Below, one piece after another: positions 26,928 to 35,460 of a stretch of 54,408 nucleotides of DNA. The DNA is taken from contig NZ_JAFCIY020000002.1 in the NCBI RefSeq assembly GCF_020194955.2, positions 1-54,408 on the forward strand. Direction: 5' to 3'. Source of the stretch: Desulfuromonas sp. CSMB_57 (GTDB lineage Bacteria > Desulfobacterota > Desulfuromonadia > Desulfuromonadales > Syntrophotaleaceae). Within the stretch, counting starts at the first letter, position 1. Each line of letters opens with the position of its first letter. The notes beneath the pieces are model-generated. The model was given only the letters and a program-made list of their open reading frames with translations, searched no databases and was not told the DNA's origin. Both the position numbers and the translations under genes were made by a program.

Positions 26928-27311
26928 ATGTCCATCGAACATATTGCCACCGCTGCGGCTCCGGCGGCCATCGGACCTTACAGCCAGGCGGTACGTGCCG
27001 GCGGATTTTTGTTCATATCCGGCCAACTTGGAATTGTGCCCGAGACCGGCCTGATGGCGGGGGCGGACGTCGCCGAACAATCCCGGCAGGCCCTGACCAA
27101 TTTGGGCGCGATTTTGACCGCGGCGGGACTGGACTGGGGGGCTGTCGTGAAGACCACGGTCTATCTCGCCGATATGCAGGACTTTGCTCTGGTCAACGAA
27201 ATCTACGCTGAATTTTTCGGCGGAGCATTGCCGGCCCGGGCCGCGGTGCAGGTTGCCGCGCTACCGAAAAGCGCCCGGATGGAAATCGACGCCATCGCGT
27301 TTTGCGGTTAG
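26928..27311 (+). CDS. ridA: RidA family reactive-intermediate deaminase
   Basis: This 127-residue protein of the RidA/YjgF family hydrolyses reactive enamines and imines made by PLP enzymes, forming trimers in the cytosol. It shows AAPAAIGPYSQAVRAGGFLFISGQL, the QALTNLGAILTAAGLDW segment, and LPARAAVQVAALP followed by MEIDAIAF, the family's substrate-binding Arg/Glu region. AGGAGG lies upstream of the ATG. It follows rel by 25 bases, a pairing seen in many proteobacteria. Confidence 0.94.
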   Translation: MSIEHIATAAAPAAIGPYSQAVRAGGFLFISGQLGIVPETGLMAGADVAEQSRQALTNLGAILTAAGLDWGAVVKTTVYLADMQDFALVNEIYAEFFGGALPARAAVQVAALPKSARMEIDAIAFCG

Positions 27312-27331
27312 CCCCCAGAGGGTCTGGCGCG

Positions 27332-27361
27332 AAAAAAAAAAGGGGAACCGTTCGGTTCCCC
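27332..27361 (-). terminator. Rho-independent terminator for rpmB
   Basis: The hairpin GGGGAACC/GGTTCCCC (27342-27361) has a 10-base A-run on its left, which is a U-run for minus-strand transcripts. It ends the rpmB transcript and may also stop ridA read-through. Confidence 0.85.
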
Positions 27362-27386
27362 TTTGGACCTTCTGTGCGCAGTCGAA

Positions 27387-27578
27387 TCAGACGGCCTTGG
27401 TAACGGCCCCGGCCCGCAGACAGCGGGTGCAAACCTTGACGGACTGTACCTTGCCTTTGAAGAGGGCGCGGACTTTCTGCAGGTTCGGGTACCAGACCTT
27501 GCGGGTCTTATTATGGGCATGGCTGACATTGTTGCCAGTCGTCGGGCGTTTTCCGCAAACATCGCATACTCGGGACAT
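27387..27578 (-). CDS. rpmB: 50S ribosomal protein L28
   Basis: This 63-residue L28 starts [20 protein letters not shown] and keeps the family's [14 protein letters not shown] core. Two CxxC pairs (C5/C8 and C50/C53) mark the zinc-binding form of L28. The start is set by AGGAGG about 9 bases upstream of ATG 27578; a longer frame from 27620 is not needed. It stands alone with its own promoter and terminator. Confidence 0.96.
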   Translation of the reverse strand: MSRVCDVCGKRPTTGNNVSHAHNKTRKVWYPNLQKVRALFKGKVQSVKVCTRCLRAGAVTKAV

Positions 27579-27610
27579 TGTGTAAACCTCCTGGAAATTT
27601 AGAGCGGCTA

Positions 27611-27639
27611 TATATACCATGACCGGTTGATGTTGACAA
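27611..27639 (-). promoter_or_regulatory. sigma-70 type promoter of rpmB
   Basis: On the minus strand TTGTCA (-35) is separated by exactly 17 bases from TATATA (-10), about 35 bases before the rpmB ATG. The match to the housekeeping consensus is good. Confidence 0.65.
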
Positions 27640-27695
27640 CCCCTTTTTCCTCACAGCATAAGGGCCTGGGAGCCCCGCGCCCCCGTGCTGAACCG

Positions 27696-28163
27696 TTACA
27701 ACAGATCCCCTTCTGAGATGAACTGCAGGCCATGCCGCAGCAGCAGGGCGGTGGTTACGCCTTGGCCCGCCACCTGCTCGGCTCCCAGATAGATGCGGTG
27801 TACACCGCAAGAGGGGCTGCCGTCCTTGAACAGAGCCCGCCGACAGCCGGCGAGTTGCGCAAGCTTAAGGGATTCGGCGGCTCCGCGGATGAAGGCTTCA
27901 CCAACGTCCGTGCCGTTTTCCTGCACCAGCAGGCCGTTGCCGTCCAGCACGTCGCTGCCGCCGCCGCTGGCGAAAAAACTCTTGGGACGAGGGGTCGGCA
28001 GGCCGGCCAACTGCTCGGGGCAGATGGGTATGGGCTGCAGGTTCTCGCGGCGCAGGTATTCCAAAACCTTGTCGTTGCGTTTGCTTTGCCCGTCATAGCG
28101 GGTCGACAGGCCAAGCAGGCAGGCGCTTACCAGGATTGGTTCCGGCATGGCATTGCCCGTCAT
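27696..28163 (-). CDS. DUF523 family protein
   Basis: This roughly 155-residue cytosolic protein has the family marks VSACLLGLSTRYDG, PICPEQLAGLPTPR and the C-terminal KDGSPSCGVHRIYLG. Conserved cysteines (SACLLG, ICPEQ, SCG) suggest metal or cluster binding; the function of DUF523 is unknown. It begins directly after the purN stop (TGA then ATG), so it is probably translated from the purN transcript. ATG 28148 (MPEPILV) is an alternative start close to the family consensus. Confidence 0.88.
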   Translation of the reverse strand: MTGNAMPEPILVSACLLGLSTRYDGQSKRNDKVLEYLRRENLQPIPICPEQLAGLPTPRPKSFFASGGGSDVLDGNGLLVQENGTDVGEAFIRGAAESLKLAQLAGCRRALFKDGSPSCGVHRIYLGAEQVAGQGVTTALLLRHGLQFISEGDLL

Positions 28164-28841
28164 TCAGACTGCGTCCTCAGAAGCCGGGGGCGGATTGAGC
28201 AGGGCCTGCTCCCGCGGGGACAGGGGCGGCACGATGCGCACCTTGCGGCCCTCGATGTGCAGCCGTCCCTCGGCGAAAAGTTGGATGGCCCGCGGATAGA
28301 TGCGATGCTCCTGGGCCAGGATGCGTGCGGCCAGGGTTTCCTCCGTATCATCGTCCAGCACCGGCACGGCGGCCTGGATGACGATGGGACCGGTATCCAC
28401 GCCGTTATCGACGAAATGTACCGTGCAGCCGGCCAGTTTCACACCATACTGGAATGCCTGCCGTTGGGCGTGGACCCCGGGAAAGGCCGGCAGCAGGGCG
28501 GGATGGATGTTCAGGATGCGCTGCGGGAAAGCGTTGAGGAACACCGGGGTCAGGATGCGCATGAAACCCGCCAAGGCCACCAATTGCACGCCGGCGTCCC
28601 GCAGGGCGGCTACCGCAGCGCGGTCGAAGCCCTCCCGGTCGGTATATTGGCGATGATCCAGGCACAGCGTCGGCAGTCCCGCTTTGCGACCGCGTTCCAA
28701 GGCACCGGCGTCCGACTTGTTGCTCAGCACCAAACCGATTTCGGCGTTGATGACGCCTTGGCGGCAGGTGTCGATGATTGCTTGCAGGTTGGTGCCGCCG
28801 CCGGAGGCCAGGACTCCCAGGCGTAATTTCTTGTTCAACAT
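28164..28841 (-). CDS. purN: phosphoribosylglycinamide formyltransferase
   Basis: This 225-residue enzyme formylates GAR with 10-formyl-THF in purine synthesis. It has VLASGGGTNLQAIID, LALAGFMRILTPVFL (read here as LVALAGFMRIL), NIHPALLPAFPGVHAQRQA with the catalytic Asn and His, and VHFVDNGVDTGPIVIQ. ATG 28841 (GAGGGGG upstream) gives the usual MLNKKLRLGVL start; the open frame continues to 29009 without support. It follows purM on the same strand with a hairpin in the gap. Confidence 0.95.
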   Translation of the reverse strand: MLNKKLRLGVLASGGGTNLQAIIDTCRQGVINAEIGLVLSNKSDAGALERGRKAGLPTLCLDHRQYTDREGFDRAAVAALRDAGVQLVALAGFMRILTPVFLNAFPQRILNIHPALLPAFPGVHAQRQAFQYGVKLAGCTVHFVDNGVDTGPIVIQAAVPVLDDDTEETLAARILAQEHRIYPRAIQLFAEGRLHIEGRKVRIVPPLSPREQALLNPPPASEDAV

Positions 28842-28871
28842 TGCCCCCTCAATACCATCATCCATATATGA

Positions 28872-28895
28872 AAAAAGACCATTGCTGGTCTTTTT
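28872..28895 (-). terminator. terminator-like hairpin between purM and purN
   Basis: AAAAAGACCA and TGGTCTTTTT pair around a TTGC loop, flanked by A/T runs on both strands. It could act as a weak terminator or attenuator that lowers purN expression relative to purM. The GC part of the stem is only four or five pairs. Confidence 0.5.
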
Positions 28896-28953
28896 CATTC
28901 TTGCTGTTCGATTGGCCGTTTGGCATTGTCCGCAGGTCGAGCCGGGTGGCGCC

Positions 28954-30006
28954 TCAGACCAGCATGACCGTCGGTTCGCCGTCCTGGGCCGAACGGGTGA
29001 TTTCGCCAATGACGAAAGCGGTTTCCTTCAGGCCCGACAGGCGGACCAGGATCTCCTCGGTTTCCGCTTCGGGGACCGCCAGCACCATGCCGATGCCGTA
29101 ATTGAGGGTACGGAACATTTCCGTTTCATCAATCTGGCCCGCCTGGCGCAGCAGTTCGAAAATCGCCGGCTTCGGCCAACTGTTTTTTTCGATGACCGCC
29201 TGGCAGTTGTTGGGCAGCATGCGGGGCACGTTTTCCAGCAGACCGCCGCCGGTAATATGTGCCATGCCCTTGATCTGGAAATCCCGCAGCAGGTTGAGAA
29301 TGGTTTTGACGTAAATGCGGGTCGGGGTCAGCAGTTCTTCGCCGAGGGGTCGGTTGAGTTCCTCGAGTTGACTGTCGACGGTCAGGTTCATGTGATCGAA
29401 AAAGACCTTGCGGGCCAGGGAGTAGCCGTTGGAATGCAACCCGCTGGAAGTCAGCCCGATAAGCCGATCGCCGACGGTGATGCTGGAGCCGTCGATGATG
29501 GCGTTGTTGTCCACGATGCCGACGGTGAAGCCCGCCAGGTCGTATTCCCCTTCGCTGTAGAATCCGGGCATTTCAGCCGTTTCGCCGCCGATGAGGGCGC
29601 AGCCCGCCTGAATACAGCCTTCGGCGATGCCCTTGACGATATGCTGGGCCTTTTCCGGGGACAGCTTGCCGGTGGCCAGATAGTCGAGAAAAAACAGGGG
29701 CTCGGCGCCCTGCACAATGATGTCGTTGACGCACATGGCGACCAGGTCGATGCCCACCGTATCGTGCTTGTCCATCATGAAGGCAATCTTCAGCTTGGTG
29801 CCGACGCCGTCGGTGGACGCAACCAGGGTCGGCTTCTGATATTTTTCGGCGTGCAGGGAGAAGAGGCCGCCGAAACCGCCGATCTCGGTAATCACCTCAG
29901 GCCGGTGGGTCGCCTTGACCAAAGGTTTTATCATCTGTACGAAACGGTTGCCGGCATCGATATCCACGCCGGCATTTTTATAGGTCATCTTGGTTGGGTC
30001 ACTCAA
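28954..30006 (-). CDS. purM: phosphoribosylformylglycinamidine cyclo-ligase
   Basis: This 350-residue AIR synthetase closes the imidazole ring in purine synthesis. It shows [80 protein letters not shown] and [15 protein letters not shown], all PurM marks. TTG 30006 is chosen because AAGGAG lies about 9 bases upstream and fits it; the next ATG is 18 bases further in. A sigma-70 type promoter lies just upstream. Confidence 0.95.
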   Translation of the reverse strand: MSDPTKMTYKNAGVDIDAGNRFVQMIKPLVKATHRPEVITEIGGFGGLFSLHAEKYQKPTLVASTDGVGTKLKIAFMMDKHDTVGIDLVAMCVNDIIVQGAEPLFFLDYLATGKLSPEKAQHIVKGIAEGCIQAGCALIGGETAEMPGFYSEGEYDLAGFTVGIVDNNAIIDGSSITVGDRLIGLTSSGLHSNGYSLARKVFFDHMNLTVDSQLEELNRPLGEELLTPTRIYVKTILNLLRDFQIKGMAHITGGGLLENVPRMLPNNCQAVIEKNSWPKPAIFELLRQAGQIDETEMFRTLNYGIGMVLAVPEAETEEILVRLSGLKETAFVIGEITRSAQDGEPTVMLV

Positions 30007-30044
30007 CGGTAGGTACTCCTTGTTCAGCTGAAAGTATGCCGCAC

Positions 30045-30075
30045 ATTATTAAATCAACCTTCAGTCGGTTGTCAA
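30045..30075 (-). promoter_or_regulatory. possible purM promoter
   Basis: On the minus strand a perfect TTGACA (30070-30075) is followed after 19 bases by AATAAT (30045-30050). The spacing is longer than ideal. It lies about 40 bases before the purM start. Confidence 0.5.
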
Positions 30076-30114
30076 CGGCAAAGTCCCGGTTTTTCCGGGG
30101 TCCGGTATTGGATC

Positions 30115-30143
30115 TTTACAGTATCCGGCGGGTGCATTATGAT
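30115..30143 (+). promoter_or_regulatory. sigma-70 type promoter of the rimI-pyrK-pyrD unit
   Basis: TTTACA (30115-30120) and TATGAT (30138-30143) are 17 bases apart, each matching five of six consensus bases. The start of transcription would fall near 30150, immediately before two hairpins. Confidence 0.6.
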
Positions 30144-30148
30144 GCGCT

Positions 30149-30202
30149 CAGCGTCCAACGCGGACGCTGCGGCAGCCGCGGCGGCAACACCGCGGTTTTT
30201 TT
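30149..30202 (+). terminator. attenuator-like hairpins in the rimI-pyrKD leader
   Basis: A first hairpin CAGCGTCC/GGACGCTG (30149-30169) is followed by CCGCGG/CCGCGG (30176-30195) and seven Ts (30196-30202), a textbook intrinsic terminator. No plus-strand gene ends upstream. It therefore sits in the leader of the rimI-pyrK-pyrD transcript, some 30 bases before the rimI start, and probably reduces read-through. What signal would relieve it is not visible. Confidence 0.65.
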
Positions 30203-30233
30203 ATCCCGGGCAGTTTGTTTTTGAGGACACCCC

Positions 30234-30710
30234 ATGGCAGCACCGGTGCACATCCGTCCCATGGTGGATGCCGATCTGGAGCAGGTCACCGCTCTGGAGG
30301 TGGCCTGCCATCCGGCTCCCTGGTCGCGCCGGCAATTTGAAGAGGAACTGGCCAATCCCCTGGCCGCCATCGACGTGTTGCTGTTGGGCGAGGGGATGGG
30401 CGGTTATCTCTGCTCCTGGCTGATCTGCGACGAATTGCATATTCTCAATGTGACCACCCATCCCGCTTGCCGGCGGCAGCAGGTGGCGACCCGTCTGCTT
30501 CGCCATGTACTGGAACGCGCCCGACAAGGCGGCGGGCACCGGGCCTTCCTGGAAGTTCGGGTCGGCAACCACGGCGCCATCCGCCTTTATGAAGGGTTCG
30601 GCTTTCAAGTCATTTCGCGACGGGCCGGCTATTATGCCGACGGCGAGGATGCCCTGGTCATGGCAGGGTGCCTGTCCCGCCTCGGGCGAACGGCCGATTC
30701 CGGCAGTTGA
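30234..30710 (+). CDS. rimI: ribosomal protein S18-alanine N-acetyltransferase
   Basis: This 158-residue GNAT enzyme resembles RimI, which acetylates the N-terminal alanine of S18. Family marks are IRPMVDADLEQVTALE, HPAPWSRRQFEEEL, ELHILNVTTHPACRRQQVATRLLRH (acetyl-CoA pyrophosphate loop) and FLEVRVGNHGAIRLYEGFGF. GAGGA precedes ATG 30234. It lies 21 bases before pyrK and probably shares its transcript. The specific target is inferred from family resemblance. Confidence 0.87.
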   Translation: MAAPVHIRPMVDADLEQVTALEVACHPAPWSRRQFEEELANPLAAIDVLLLGEGMGGYLCSWLICDELHILNVTTHPACRRQQVATRLLRHVLERARQGGGHRAFLEVRVGNHGAIRLYEGFGFQVISRRAGYYADGEDALVMAGCLSRLGRTADSGS

Positions 30711-30731
30711 AGGGGGCCGGACCATATCTTG

Positions 30732-31610
30732 ATGGAACAGGATTTGCTGATGACCAATCTGAAGACCACGATTTTGTCCAACCAGGAAGTCGCGCCCGGT
30801 TATTTCCGCATGCGTATCCTGGCGCCGGGTTTCGTCACGTCGGCCCGGCCCGGTCAATTCCTCATGCTGCGGGTGCTCGACGGCATGGAGCCTCTGTTGC
30901 GGCGGCCCTTCGGCATCTTCCGCACCGGCTGGCTGCCGGCCGATTGCCAAGGCCTGCCACCCAAGGAATATGTCGAAATTCTCTACAAGGTGGTCGGCAG
31001 CGGCACGACCTTGATGAAAGACCTGCATCAGGGCGACGGGGTCGAAATCCTCGGGCCCCTTGGCAAAGGGTTTGAACTGTTGGACGCCCCGGAGCAGATC
31101 CTGGTCGGCGGCGGCATCGGCCTGGTGCCCCTGTTCATGCTGGCCGCCCAACTGGTCAAAAGAGGCCGGGTGCGTCTGCTCATGGGGGGGCGCTGCCGGG
31201 ACGACATTCTGGCGGTGACGGAATTCGAACGCCTCGGCGTCGAAACCTATGTCTCCACGGACGACGGCTCCCTGGGCGAGGCCGGCCTGGTGACCGAAGT
31301 TTTGGTGCGGCAACTGGAGCGCCTGCCACAGGCGGCGGTTTATGCCTGCGGTCCGACGGCCATGCTGCGTGCGGTACACGGGATCTGCGCAGCGCGCGAC
31401 GTGCCCCTGCAGGTATCCCTGGAAGCTTACATGGCCTGCGGGGTCGGCGCCTGTCTCGGCTGTGTCGTTGCCGGAGCCGAGCACACGGAACAGAATCCCC
31501 AATATCTCTGTACCTGCAAGGAGGGTCCGGTATTTCGGGCCGGGCAACTGCTTTGGCACAAGTTGGAAGAACCCCGGGATGTCTGTGGTTGCAACGAGGA
31601 GGAACCATGA
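30732..31610 (+). CDS. pyrK: dihydroorotate dehydrogenase B electron transfer subunit
   Basis: This roughly 292-residue FAD and [2Fe-2S] protein passes electrons from the type 1B PyrD to NAD. It has [25 protein letters not shown] (FAD site), [25 protein letters not shown] (NAD site) and a C-terminal cluster loop [14 protein letters not shown] with CTCKEG. ATG 30732 follows a TTG at 30729; ATG 30750 is another option. Its last codons overlap the pyrD start (ATGA), fixing the pair as one complex-forming unit. Confidence 0.94.
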   Translation: MEQDLLMTNLKTTILSNQEVAPGYFRMRILAPGFVTSARPGQFLMLRVLDGMEPLLRRPFGIFRTGWLPADCQGLPPKEYVEILYKVVGSGTTLMKDLHQGDGVEILGPLGKGFELLDAPEQILVGGGIGLVPLFMLAAQLVKRGRVRLLMGGRCRDDILAVTEFERLGVETYVSTDDGSLGEAGLVTEVLVRQLERLPQAAVYACGPTAMLRAVHGICAARDVPLQVSLEAYMACGVGACLGCVVAGAEHTEQNPQYLCTCKEGPVFRAGQLLWHKLEEPRDVCGCNEEEP

Positions 31611-32554
31611 ATAGGGCACAGCAAACCCGTGCGGCGGGCCCTTCTCTGGCGGTGGAGATTGCCGGATTGCACCTGAAGAACCCGGTCATGCCGGCGTCCG
31701 GTACGTTCGGTTACGGCGAGGAATACGCGCCATTTTTCAACCTTGATGAGCTTGGTGCCATTATCACCAAGGGCCTGTCCCTGCGCCCCAAGGCCGGCAA
31801 TCCCACGCCGCGCATCGCCGAAACGACCAGCGGCATGCTCAATGCCATCGGTTTGCAGAATGTCGGCATCGATGCCTTCATGCGGGACAAGATGCCCTTT
31901 CTGCGCCAGTTTCATACCCCGGTGATTGTCAACTTCTTCGGCAACACCCTGGACGAATATGGCGAAATGGCGCGGCGCCTGGCGGACCTGCCGGAGGTGG
32001 CCGCCGCCGAGTTGAATATCTCCTGCCCCAACGTCAAGGCCGGCGGCATCGTATTCGGCACCGATCCCGGCGCCGCCGCCGAGGTGGTGGCCCTGGTCCG
32101 CAGGCACCTTCGGCAACCGCTGATCGTCAAGCTGACTCCCAACGTCACCGACATTACGGTCATGGCGCGTGCGGTGGAAGAAGCCGGGGCCGATGCCATC
32201 AGTTGCATCAACACCCTGACCGGCATGGCGGTGGACATCCGCACCCGACGGCCCCGCCTGGCCAATCTCACCGGCGGTCTGTCCGGACCGGCCATCCGGC
32301 CCCTGGCAGTGCGCATGGTTTACCAGGTGGTGCGGACCGTAAAGGTGCCGGTCATCGGCGTCGGCGGCATCATGCGGGCCGAGGATGCCCTGGAGTTTCT
32401 CATTGCCGGAGCCCGCGCCGTTCAGGTCGGAACCGCCAATTTCGTCGACCCCGGCGCCATGCCGGCCATCATCGCCGGTCTGGAAAAATACTGCCGGGAG
32501 CAGGGCGTTACCGATATCAACCAGGTGATAGGCAGTTTGAAGACTGAAGGCTAA
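31607..32554 (+). CDS. pyrD: dihydroorotate dehydrogenase, NAD-dependent type 1B catalytic subunit
   Basis: This 315-residue FMN enzyme oxidises dihydroorotate to orotate in pyrimidine synthesis. It has [56 protein letters not shown] with the active-site Cys of class 1B, and [29 protein letters not shown] 31607 overlaps the pyrK stop. The last residues (LKTEG) are encoded by the first heptamers of repeat element D, so the array has been captured into the reading frame or grew from its end. Confidence 0.95.
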   Translation: MNRAQQTRAAGPSLAVEIAGLHLKNPVMPASGTFGYGEEYAPFFNLDELGAIITKGLSLRPKAGNPTPRIAETTSGMLNAIGLQNVGIDAFMRDKMPFLRQFHTPVIVNFFGNTLDEYGEMARRLADLPEVAAAELNISCPNVKAGGIVFGTDPGAAAEVVALVRRHLRQPLIVKLTPNVTDITVMARAVEEAGADAISCINTLTGMAVDIRTRRPRLANLTGGLSGPAIRPLAVRMVYQVVRTVKVPVIGVGGIMRAEDALEFLIAGARAVQVGTANFVDPGAMPAIIAGLEKYCREQGVTDINQVIGSLKTEG

Positions 32555-32724
32555 AGGCTGAAGGCTGAAGTCCGAAGGCTGAAGCAAAGGTACAAAACAA
32601 ACCTGAGGTTCGATTATACTTTATTCAGCCCTGCGTAGGATTTTCGCAGGAAAAGATTTTACTTCGGACTTCAGTCTTCGGCCTTCAGCCTTATTCTCAG
32701 CCTTCAGCCTTCAGCCTTCAGCCT
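32537..32724. repeat. inverted heptamer repeat element D (pyrD-CCA gap)
   Basis: The left arm (32537-32585) holds CTGAAGG-type heptamers and begins inside pyrD. It ends GAAGCAAAGGTACAA. The spacer (about 75 bases) contains a hairpin CCTGCG/CGCAGG (32630-32650). The right arm (32660-32724) has CTTCAGT, CTTCGGC and head-to-tail TTCAGCC heptamers ending just before the next start codon. Confidence 0.85.
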
Positions 32725-32733
32725 GGATTGAAC

Positions 32734-35379
32734 ATGGACGTCATCACCACTCACATCAATGCCGATTTCGACTGCCTTGGGGCGATGATCGCGGCGCGCC
32801 GGTTGTATCCCGATGCCGTCATGGTGTTTCCGGGCGCTCAGGAGCGCAGCCTGCGGGAATTTTTTCTGCAGAGCGCTTTCTACGCCTACGAGTTCAAGCG
32901 TCTGCGTGAAATCGATCTGGAAGCGATTCGCCGGCTGATCCTGGTCGATGTCTGTCAGGCGGATCGCATCGGACCCTTCGGCGAGGTGGCCTTGCGTCCC
33001 GACGTCGAACTGCACATTTTCGATCACCATCCCAACAAGCCCGGCGCCCTGCACGGGACCGTCGAGGTGGTGCGCCCGGTGGGCGCCACGGTGACCCTGT
33101 TCGTCCAACTGTTCCGGGAACGGAACATCGTGCCGACCCCCGACGAAGCGACCATGATGCTGCTGGGTCTTTACGAGGATACGGGCAAGCTCCTTTCCGG
33201 TTCGACCACGGTGCACGACTTCGAGGCGGCGGCCTTTCTGGTCGAACAGGGGGGAAACCTCAATACGGTGGCGGATTTTCTGGTCCAGGAGCTCACCTCC
33301 GATCAGGTGGGTCTGCTGCATGAACTGCTCAAGTCCCTGACGGCCCTGAATGTCAACGGCATCGATGTCCATATCGCCCACGCCTCCATCGACTATTTCG
33401 TCGGCGATCTGGCGATTCTGGCGCATAAGATCAAAGACATGGAAGGATTGGATGCCCTGATCGTGGCGGTGCGCATGGCCGACCGCATTTTCATGGTGGG
33501 CCGTTCCCGTTTGCCGGAAGTTCATGTCGGCGAGATCCTGGGCGAGTTCGGCGGCGGCGGTCACGGCTTTGCCGCCTCGGCCTCGGTACGCAGGATGACC
33601 CTGGTTCAGGTGCTGGACGAGTTGCCGGTGGTGCTGCGGCGGCTGGTCAACCCGCACTGGGAAGCCCGGCACCTGATGTTCTCGCCGGTCAAGACCGTGC
33701 CGCGGTCGGCGACCATCGAGGAGGTTCGGGCCATTCTGACCCGCTACAACATCAACGCCGTGCCGGTTATGGATGGCGACCGGGTGGTGGGCGTCATCAC
33801 CCGTCAGGTGGCGGAAAAGGCCGCCCACCACCGTCTGAGCGGCATGTTGGTGGAAGAATACATGAGCACCGACTTTGCCGCCGTGAGACCCCAGACCTCT
33901 CTGGCCGAAGTACAGGATCTCATCGTTGAACGGCATCAGCGGTTTGTTCCGGTGCTGGAAGACGGGCGGCTGGTCGGCGCCCTGACCCGCACCGACCTGC
34001 TGCGCTACATGGTGTACGGTGCCGCGGCCCGGCGCGCCGAAATGTCCGGCAACGGCCTGGCGCTGCGCAAGCGCGACGTGCTGCACCTGCTGAAGAACCA
34101 GTTGCCGTTGGAATTACAGCAGATTCTGGGGCGGCTCGGGGCGATCGCCGATGAATTGCAGGTCCATATTTTTCTGGTCGGCGGTTTCGTGCGCGATCTG
34201 CTCCTGCGCCAGGAAAATCTGGACCTCGATCTGGTGGTCGAAGGGGACGGCATCGCTTTTGCCGAGAGATATGCAGCCAGCTCCGAATGCCGGGTTCGAG
34301 CCCACCGGAAGTTCGGCACCGCCGTGATGATCTTTCCCGACGGCCTGAAGATCGACGTGGCCTCGGCCCGTACCGAGTACTATTTGCAGCCCGGGGCCCT
34401 GCCCATGGTGGAACATGCCAGCATCAAGCTGGATCTGTATCGGCGGGACTTCACCATCAACACCTTGGCCGTGGCTCTCAACGGGAAGCACTTCGGCGAA
34501 CTGCTGGATTATTTCGGCGGCCTGCGCGATCTGCAGGAACGGGCCATCCGGGTGCTGCACAACCTCAGCTTTGTCGAGGATCCGACCCGCATGTTTCGGG
34601 CCGTGCGCTTCGAGCAGCGGCTGGGTTTTCAGATCGGCGGCCATTCGGAACATCTGCTGCGCAGCGCGGTGCGCATGGGGTTTCTGGAAAAGATCAGCGG
34701 GCCGCGCATCTTCAACGAGCTGATGCTGATTTTCAGGGAGAACGATCCCCTGCCGGCGGTACGGCGTCTCGATGAACTGGGATTGCTCAAGGCCATTCAC
34801 CCCGGGCTGGCGTTGAGTGCCGAAACCCGGGAATTGCTCGAAGCGGGCAAACGGGCCGTGGACTGGTACGAGTTGCTGTATACCGGAGAGGGCTGCCAGC
34901 GCGGGCAGGTGCTGCTGCTATGTCTGCTGGGGGAGATGACGCCGGAGGAGGTCTCGGTGGTTGTAGACCGGTTGGTGGTGCCGGACCGCTATCGGACCCT
35001 GCTCCTGGAACAACGCCGGGCGGTTCAGGACCACCTGCAGGGCCTGGAATGGCGCCAGGCGAAAAATCGACCGCCGGGAGCGGTGCAACTCTACGAATGG
35101 TTTCACGACCTGCCCATCGAATTGCTGCTCTATGCCATGGCCATTACCGACAATGAGGCCTGCCGGCGCCTGATCAGCCACTTCATCACCCGGTTGCGGG
35201 ATACCGCCTGCCTGCTCGGCGGCCGGGACCTGCAGGACCTCGGGGTTCGGCCCGGCCCCGTTTATAAGGAGATTTTCCGGGCTTTGCTGCATGCCCGCCT
35301 GGAGGGCCGGGTGGTGACCCGCGAGGATGAAGTGGCGTTGGTGCGCAAGCGTTTTCTGCCTTCCGCGGCTAAGGCGTGA
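32734..35379 (+). CDS. DHH-CBS-tRNA nucleotidyltransferase/poly(A) polymerase fusion
   Basis: This 881-residue protein joins three modules. Residues 1-310 form a DHH phosphoesterase: HINADFDCLG (9-16), FDHHPN (DHH at 97-99), GLYEDTGKL and the DHHA1 motif FGGGGHGFAAS. Residues about 314-430 hold two CBS domains. From about 479 comes the nucleotidyltransferase: FLVGGFVRDLLL, LDLDLVVEGDG with catalytic aspartates, RRDFTINTLAV and EDPTRMFRAVRFEQR. This architecture is known in some bacteria as a CCA- or A-adding enzyme with adenine nucleotide-binding CBS domains. Whether it adds C, A or both cannot be read. ATG 32734 follows repeat element D; TTG 32728 is in frame. Confidence 0.88.
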   Translation: MDVITTHINADFDCLGAMIAARRLYPDAVMVFPGAQERSLREFFLQSAFYAYEFKRLREIDLEAIRRLILVDVCQADRIGPFGEVALRPDVELHIFDHHPNKPGALHGTVEVVRPVGATVTLFVQLFRERNIVPTPDEATMMLLGLYEDTGKLLSGSTTVHDFEAAAFLVEQGGNLNTVADFLVQELTSDQVGLLHELLKSLTALNVNGIDVHIAHASIDYFVGDLAILAHKIKDMEGLDALIVAVRMADRIFMVGRSRLPEVHVGEILGEFGGGGHGFAASASVRRMTLVQVLDELPVVLRRLVNPHWEARHLMFSPVKTVPRSATIEEVRAILTRYNINAVPVMDGDRVVGVITRQVAEKAAHHRLSGMLVEEYMSTDFAAVRPQTSLAEVQDLIVERHQRFVPVLEDGRLVGALTRTDLLRYMVYGAAARRAEMSGNGLALRKRDVLHLLKNQLPLELQQILGRLGAIADELQVHIFLVGGFVRDLLLRQENLDLDLVVEGDGIAFAERYAASSECRVRAHRKFGTAVMIFPDGLKIDVASARTEYYLQPGALPMVEHASIKLDLYRRDFTINTLAVALNGKHFGELLDYFGGLRDLQERAIRVLHNLSFVEDPTRMFRAVRFEQRLGFQIGGHSEHLLRSAVRMGFLEKISGPRIFNELMLIFRENDPLPAVRRLDELGLLKAIHPGLALSAETRELLEAGKRAVDWYELLYTGEGCQRGQVLLLCLLGEMTPEEVSVVVDRLVVPDRYRTLLLEQRRAVQDHLQGLEWRQAKNRPPGAVQLYEWFHDLPIELLLYAMAITDNEACRRLISHFITRLRDTACLLGGRDLQDLGVRPGPVYKEIFRALLHARLEGRVVTREDEVALVRKRFLPSAAKA

Positions 35380-35460
35380 CAGCCAGGTAGGTTTTGACAT
35401 TCCCGCCACCCCTCTGTTACAAGGTGGGAGAGAGACCCGGAGGGGGCTCCTGGAGATGCG

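Noticed and set aside
30007-30233. Purine or other riboswitch upstream of purM or rimI
   Set aside because: No conserved riboswitch core could be recognised; the hairpins fit a simple leader terminator.
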